DNA of 9,303 nucleotides from Rickettsiaceae bacterium (GTDB taxonomy: Bacteria > Pseudomonadota > Alphaproteobacteria > Rickettsiales > Rickettsiaceae). The notes beneath the pieces are model-generated. The model was not told the DNA's origin and made no database searches. It saw nothing but the letters and a program-made list of their open reading frames with translations. Where the stretch lies: the NCBI GenBank assembly GCA_017995275.1, contig JAGOJE010000028.1, forward strand, positions 1 through 9,303, in the 5' to 3' direction. Made by a program: the position numbers and the translations under genes. Each line of letters begins with the position of its first letter. Position 1 is the stretch's first letter. Below are positions 6,355 to 9,303 of the stretch, one piece after another.

Positions 6355-7068
6355 ATGTCAGACAAATTACCACCGAAAATATTGATGCTTGAGTCAGATG
6401 AAATTGCGCGCACATCTTTGTGCAATACAATAGAGCGTTATTGGTTTACTGTACTAAGGGCAGATAGCATTGATGCTGCGACCAGGATTGCGGCTGTTAA
6501 CCCACCAAATGTCGCTGTTGTTAGCTCTAAAGGAAATGAAATAAAACTTACTGATGCACTCTTTGCTATTAGATCATGCAAAGGATGTTCTAATGTCCCT
6601 ATAGTTTTAATAATGGAAGAAGGCACTACAACTGATAGTTATAAAGCCTTAGACAATGGCTTACTAGAATGTATAGCTAGACCCTTCACACCAAGTGAGA
6701 TTCTTCTTGCTATAAAATCCTTGCTTCGCAGATCAAAACCGATTTTCCAAGACAAAGTTATTAAGTATAAGGATCTAAGCATGGACCTTTCTACTTACAA
6801 GGTAACAAGGGGGGAAAAAAGAATCCATCTAGGCCCTACAGAGTTTAAAATTCTTCAAATGCTTGTTCAGTCTCCGAAAGTCATTTTTTCTAGACAACAG
6901 ATAATAGATTATGTTTGGGGAGCTGGTATGGCTATAGAACCAAGAACAGTTGACGTACATGTGAATCGCCTTCGTAGCTTGGTAAAAATTCACAAAGACG
7001 AAATTCCGTTTATAAAAACTGTTCGTAGTTCTGGATATTGCTTAAATTTACCTGGTGAAATTGCATAA
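6355..7068 (+). CDS. OmpR/PhoB-family response regulator with a degenerate (non-phosphorylatable) receiver domain
   Basis: This 237-residue DNA-binding transcription regulator has an N-terminal receiver-like domain (about 7-126) and a C-terminal winged-helix domain (about 136-232). The latter is well kept: LGPTEFKILQML (159-170), FSRQQIIDYVWG (178-189), the recognition-helix region RTVDVHVNRLR (197-207) and wing RSSGY (224-228). The receiver keeps its fold pattern but not its chemistry. Aligned by eye to PhoB, the phosphoacceptor Asp54 is Ser57 (PNVAVVSS), the switch Thr83 is Met87, Lys105 is Arg109, and the acidic pair is changed (Glu-Ser-Asp at 13-15). It therefore probably works without phosphorylation, like ChxR of Chlamydia or HP1043 of Helicobacter. 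No histidine kinase gene is in the window. No Shine-Dalgarno sequence precedes the ATG, and an in-frame stop at 6331-6333 rules out an upstream ATG. It is followed 11 bases later by the MsbA-like gene, a likely co-transcribed target. Confidence 0.88.
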   Translation: MSDKLPPKILMLESDEIARTSLCNTIERYWFTVLRADSIDAATRIAAVNPPNVAVVSSKGNEIKLTDALFAIRSCKGCSNVPIVLIMEEGTTTDSYKALDNGLLECIARPFTPSEILLAIKSLLRRSKPIFQDKVIKYKDLSMDLSTYKVTRGEKRIHLGPTEFKILQMLVQSPKVIFSRQQIIDYVWGAGMAIEPRTVDVHVNRLRSLVKIHKDEIPFIKTVRSSGYCLNLPGEIA

Positions 7069-7079
7069 AGGTTTTAAAA

Positions 7080-8852
7080 TTGTCATTAGACTTGGATTCT
7101 CAAGAAAGTAGTTATAACGACTTTCATATAATAAAAAGATTATTTTCAAATCACATTAAACCTTACTTAGGCAAGATTTTTCTTTCTCTATTTTTTATGG
7201 TAGTTGTTGCTGCTTGCGGAGCTGCCATAGTCTCTTTCACTAAACCAATGATAGATGAAGTATTTGTAAATAAGAATTATGACAAGTTAATTAGAATAAT
7301 AATATTTATATTGTCACTTTTTTTTGTAAAAGGAGTAGCAGAATATTTCCAGAGTTATATTGTAAAATGCATTGGTCAACGCATATTAACTGACATACAG
7401 ATGTTAATGTATGAACATCTACTAAAATCTGACTTGCAATTGATACAAATGCAATCATCGGGCAGATTAATTTCTAGATTTACAAATGATATTTCTATGA
7501 TGCGCGGAGCGGTATCTAACCTTCTTGTTGGTATTGCAAAACACTTTTTATCTGTAACATTCCTAATTATTCTTATGTTTAAGGAGGAACCATTTTTGTC
7601 TCTGTGTGTATTTGTAGTATTTCCTCTGGCTATATATCCTATACATCTTCTGGGAAGAAAAATGAAGAAGATCTCATACAAAACTCAAGAAGCATTAGGA
7701 CACTATACCGCAGTTTTAGACGAAATATTTAGCGCTATAAAAATAGTAAAATCTTATTTAGGGGAAGATATAGAAGTTAAACGCGCTACAGGGATGACAG
7801 AAAATATATTTAACCTATACAAAAAGTCAGCAAAATTTGACGCCCTTACTTCACCAGTTATGGAAATATTAAATGGCATAGCTGTAGGTGGTATATTGTG
7901 GTATGGTGGAACTTTAGTTATTAATGGCACAACCACAGCTGGAGCTCTATTTACTTTTATAACAGCCTTTATTTCCGCTTATAGGCCATACAAAAGTCTC
8001 GTAGCACTGAATGTAAACCTACAGGAGGGCCTTGCAGCTGCAAGACGTCTATTCCAGGTCCTTGATACAAGACCAGAAGTAAGAGACAATGATAAATCAC
8101 TTGATGTAAAATTCAAAAAACCAGATATAGTTTTTAATGATGTATCTTTGATATTTGAAGGGAAAAGAGCACTAGAACATCTAAATTTAAAGATAGATGC
8201 AGGAAGCACTGTAGCGTTCATAGGCCAATCTGGCGGCGGAAAAACATCTATAGCCAATTTACTAGTTAGGTTTTATGAAATCACTTCTGGTTCTATAACT
8301 ATAAATGGACATGATATTTCAAATATTTCTATATCTTCACTAAGGAATCAGATAGCCTTAATAACTCAAGACACAATGCTTTTTGATACAACAATAGCTG
8401 AAAATATATCCTATGGAAAAAAAGACGCTACGATGGGGGAAATAATACAAGCAGCTAAAAATGCTGCAGCTCACGAATTTATAATGGCATTGCCGGAAGG
8501 TTATAATACTATAGCTGGATCCGATGGCCTAACCCTTTCGGGAGGGCAAAGGCAGAGAATCGCTATAGCTCGCGCATTCCTTAAAGACGCACCTATTCTT
8601 GTTATGGATGAAGCAACAAGTGCTCTTGATGTAATGTCTGAAAATTCAATACAAAATGCTCTGCAACTTCTTAGAAAAGGTCGTACTACTATAATAATAA
8701 CTCATAGACTCTCGTCTATAAAGGATAGCGACATGATATTTGTTATAAAACAAGGTATGGTTATAGAAAGCGGATCTCATGAAGAACTTTTAAGTACTAA
8801 AGGCGAATATTACAATCTTTCACTTCATGACAAGAAAAAAATACGCAATTAA
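7080..8852 (+). CDS. msbA: MsbA-like lipid/lipid A-exporting ABC transporter (fused membrane and ATPase domains)
   Basis: This 590-residue half-transporter would work as a homodimer in the inner membrane. The N-terminal exporter domain (about 25-315) has hydrophobic segments near 33-55, 72-90, 145-166, 170-190, 262-281 and 285-300. The ATPase domain (about 348-585) has Walker A GQSGGGKT (382-389), Q-loop Gln430 (LITQDTMLFDTTIAENI), signature LSGGQ (486-490), Walker B ILVMDE with catalytic Glu511, D-loop SALD, and H-loop His542. Length and architecture match MsbA, which flips lipid A-core or phospholipid to the periplasmic leaflet; related multidrug or peptide exporters look similar, so the substrate is not certain. 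The start is a TTG with a good AAAGG site (7067-7071) 8 bases ahead; the next in-frame ATG (residue 40) would remove part of the first membrane segment. It lies 11 bases after the response regulator stop, pointing to one operon. Confidence 0.85.
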   Translation: MSLDLDSQESSYNDFHIIKRLFSNHIKPYLGKIFLSLFFMVVVAACGAAIVSFTKPMIDEVFVNKNYDKLIRIIIFILSLFFVKGVAEYFQSYIVKCIGQRILTDIQMLMYEHLLKSDLQLIQMQSSGRLISRFTNDISMMRGAVSNLLVGIAKHFLSVTFLIILMFKEEPFLSLCVFVVFPLAIYPIHLLGRKMKKISYKTQEALGHYTAVLDEIFSAIKIVKSYLGEDIEVKRATGMTENIFNLYKKSAKFDALTSPVMEILNGIAVGGILWYGGTLVINGTTTAGALFTFITAFISAYRPYKSLVALNVNLQEGLAAARRLFQVLDTRPEVRDNDKSLDVKFKKPDIVFNDVSLIFEGKRALEHLNLKIDAGSTVAFIGQSGGGKTSIANLLVRFYEITSGSITINGHDISNISISSLRNQIALITQDTMLFDTTIAENISYGKKDATMGEIIQAAKNAAAHEFIMALPEGYNTIAGSDGLTLSGGQRQRIAIARAFLKDAPILVMDEATSALDVMSENSIQNALQLLRKGRTTIIITHRLSSIKDSDMIFVIKQGMVIESGSHEELLSTKGEYYNLSLHDKKKIRN

Positions 8853-8874
8853 ATTCCGCTTTCGAAACTTTCGC

Positions 8875-8898
8875 AAAAAATCTGTATTTTTTATTTCC
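8875..8898 (+). terminator. Possible weak terminator after the msbA-like gene
   Basis: AAAAAAT (8875-8881) and ATTTTTT (8886-8892) form a perfect 7-base inverted repeat around the loop CTGT and run into further T-rich sequence, 22 bases after the msbA stop. The stem contains only A-T pairs and would be weak, so this is at best an inefficient terminator. Confidence 0.3.
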
Positions 8899-8972
8899 TA
8901 GAAATTCCTTTATTTTACAGGGTTTGATGTATATTTATACGATAGCAATCTAAATACATACTAAATCCCCGA

Positions 8973-9001
8973 TTGACTTCTTCTGCAAATTGTACTATCA
9001 A
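8973..9001 (+). promoter_or_regulatory. sigma70-like promoter ahead of the right-edge gene
   Basis: TTGACT (8973-8978, 5 of 6) and TATCAA (8996-9001, 4 of 6) are spaced by 17 bases, about 70 bases before the ATG at 9070. A 6-base inverted repeat, GATTGA (8971-8976) and TCAATC (8998-9003), brackets the site, so each arm overlaps a promoter box, an arrangement compatible with a repressor operator. A third half-site GATT lies at 9008-9011. Confidence 0.4.
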
Positions 9002-9069
9002 TCTCTTGATTTTTACTGGTTAATTTTAATAGTAAATTTTTAACAAATTAAGCAAAAAGGTACCACGCA

Positions 9070-9303
9070 ATGAAAAAAGAAGCTGATTTTAGCATGCCAT
9101 TTTCTTTACCATCAACTCAAGAGGGAGAATCTGAAAAACGTTACAAAGCTAGCTTAAAGTTTGTTCCACCAGAAGATTCAGACTTTCTGAAAGGACGGCA
9201 TTGTATGGTTCTTGTAAGTATGAATAATCCTAGCTGCATGTTTGAAAAGCTACGCGCAACACTCAAACTTGCAAATAAGCGTTTTCGTAATTGTACTGTA
9301 GTA
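9070..9303 (+). CDS. Possible tRNA-dependent cyclodipeptide synthase, N-terminal part (runs off right edge)
   Basis: An ATG at 9070 with an AAAAGG ribosome site (9055-9060, 9 bases ahead) opens a frame of 78 codons that continues past the edge. Residues 1-40 are polar and non-descript with no signal peptide. Residues 43-78 (starting GRHCMVLVSMNNPSC) form a beta strand, loop and amphipathic helix (FEKLRATLKLANKRF), then a second strand (NCTVVV). The ungapped spacing His-x5-Ser-x2-Asn-x14-Ala-x3-Phe matches by eye the start of cyclodipeptide synthases such as AlbC and YvmC, where the Ser (Ser37 of AlbC) is the catalytic nucleophile that receives the aminoacyl group from charged tRNA. Here it would be Ser50, with Asn53 at the AlbC Asn40 position. 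The usual Gly two residues before the Ser is Leu. The catalytic Tyr and Glu residues lie beyond the edge, so another Rossmann-like family remains possible. Confidence 0.5.
   Translation, partial: MKKEADFSMPFSLPSTQEGESEKRYKASLKFVPPEDSDFLKGRHCMVLVSMNNPSCMFEKLRATLKLANKRFRNCTVV

Noticed and set aside
7376..7681. Minus-strand ORF of 101 codons inside the transporter gene
   Set aside because: It is antisense to the membrane domain of the MsbA-like protein, without start signals or family features.
8858..8873. CGAA-ACT-TTCG mini-hairpin right after the msbA stop
   Set aside because: Four base pairs with a three-base loop is too short to call; the longer A-T inverted repeat next to it was listed instead, with low confidence.
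1..9303. Mobile elements, CRISPR arrays, prophage or toxin-antitoxin modules
   Set aside because: No transposase, integrase, spaced direct repeats or paired small ORFs were found on either strand; all long frames are accounted for by core genes.

Overview
The window is AT-rich (judged by eye, not computed) and gene-dense. It reads like a stretch of a chromosome from a Gram-negative alphaproteobacterium, most likely a host-associated Rickettsiales- or Holosporales-like lineage. Reasons are the low GC, ribosomal proteins of alphaproteobacterial style (bL9 with an acidic C-terminal extension, bS18 with an RPxxCP start), a small set of housekeeping genes in broken-up order, a response regulator that has lost its phosphorylation site, and a possible cyclodipeptide-synthase-type gene of the kind reported in some intracellular bacteria. 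The lineage is an inference; no rRNA is present. No mobile element, CRISPR array, tRNA or rRNA was seen.

Layout. Positions 1-344 (minus) hold the N-terminus of an AsmA-like membrane-anchored envelope protein that runs off the left edge. It diverges from rimM (412-915, plus). rimM converges tail to tail, with a 4-base overlap, on a large bifunctional peptidoglycan synthase of the PBP1A type (912-3233, minus). Upstream of that, also on the minus strand, lies the cluster rpsF-rpsR-rplI-miaB (5945 down to 3337), read from a good sigma70-like promoter at 5990-6018. A 409-base intergenic region (5946-6354) separates it from a divergent pair on the plus strand: an OmpR/PhoB-type response regulator with a degenerate receiver domain (6355-7068) and an MsbA-like lipid-exporting ABC transporter (7080-8852), 11 bases apart and probably one operon. 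After a 217-base gap with a promoter-like site, the N-terminal 78 residues of a last gene (9070-9303) run off the right edge; their spacing of key residues resembles the start of tRNA-dependent cyclodipeptide synthases.

How the genes work together. Three serve translation (rpsF, rpsR, rplI), and rimM and miaB serve ribosome maturation and tRNA modification. A second theme is the cell envelope: the AsmA-like protein, the peptidoglycan synthase and the MsbA-like flippase, the last apparently under the same transcript as the unusual response regulator. The two items most worth a second look are that regulator, which seems built to act without phosphorylation, and the truncated gene at the right edge.
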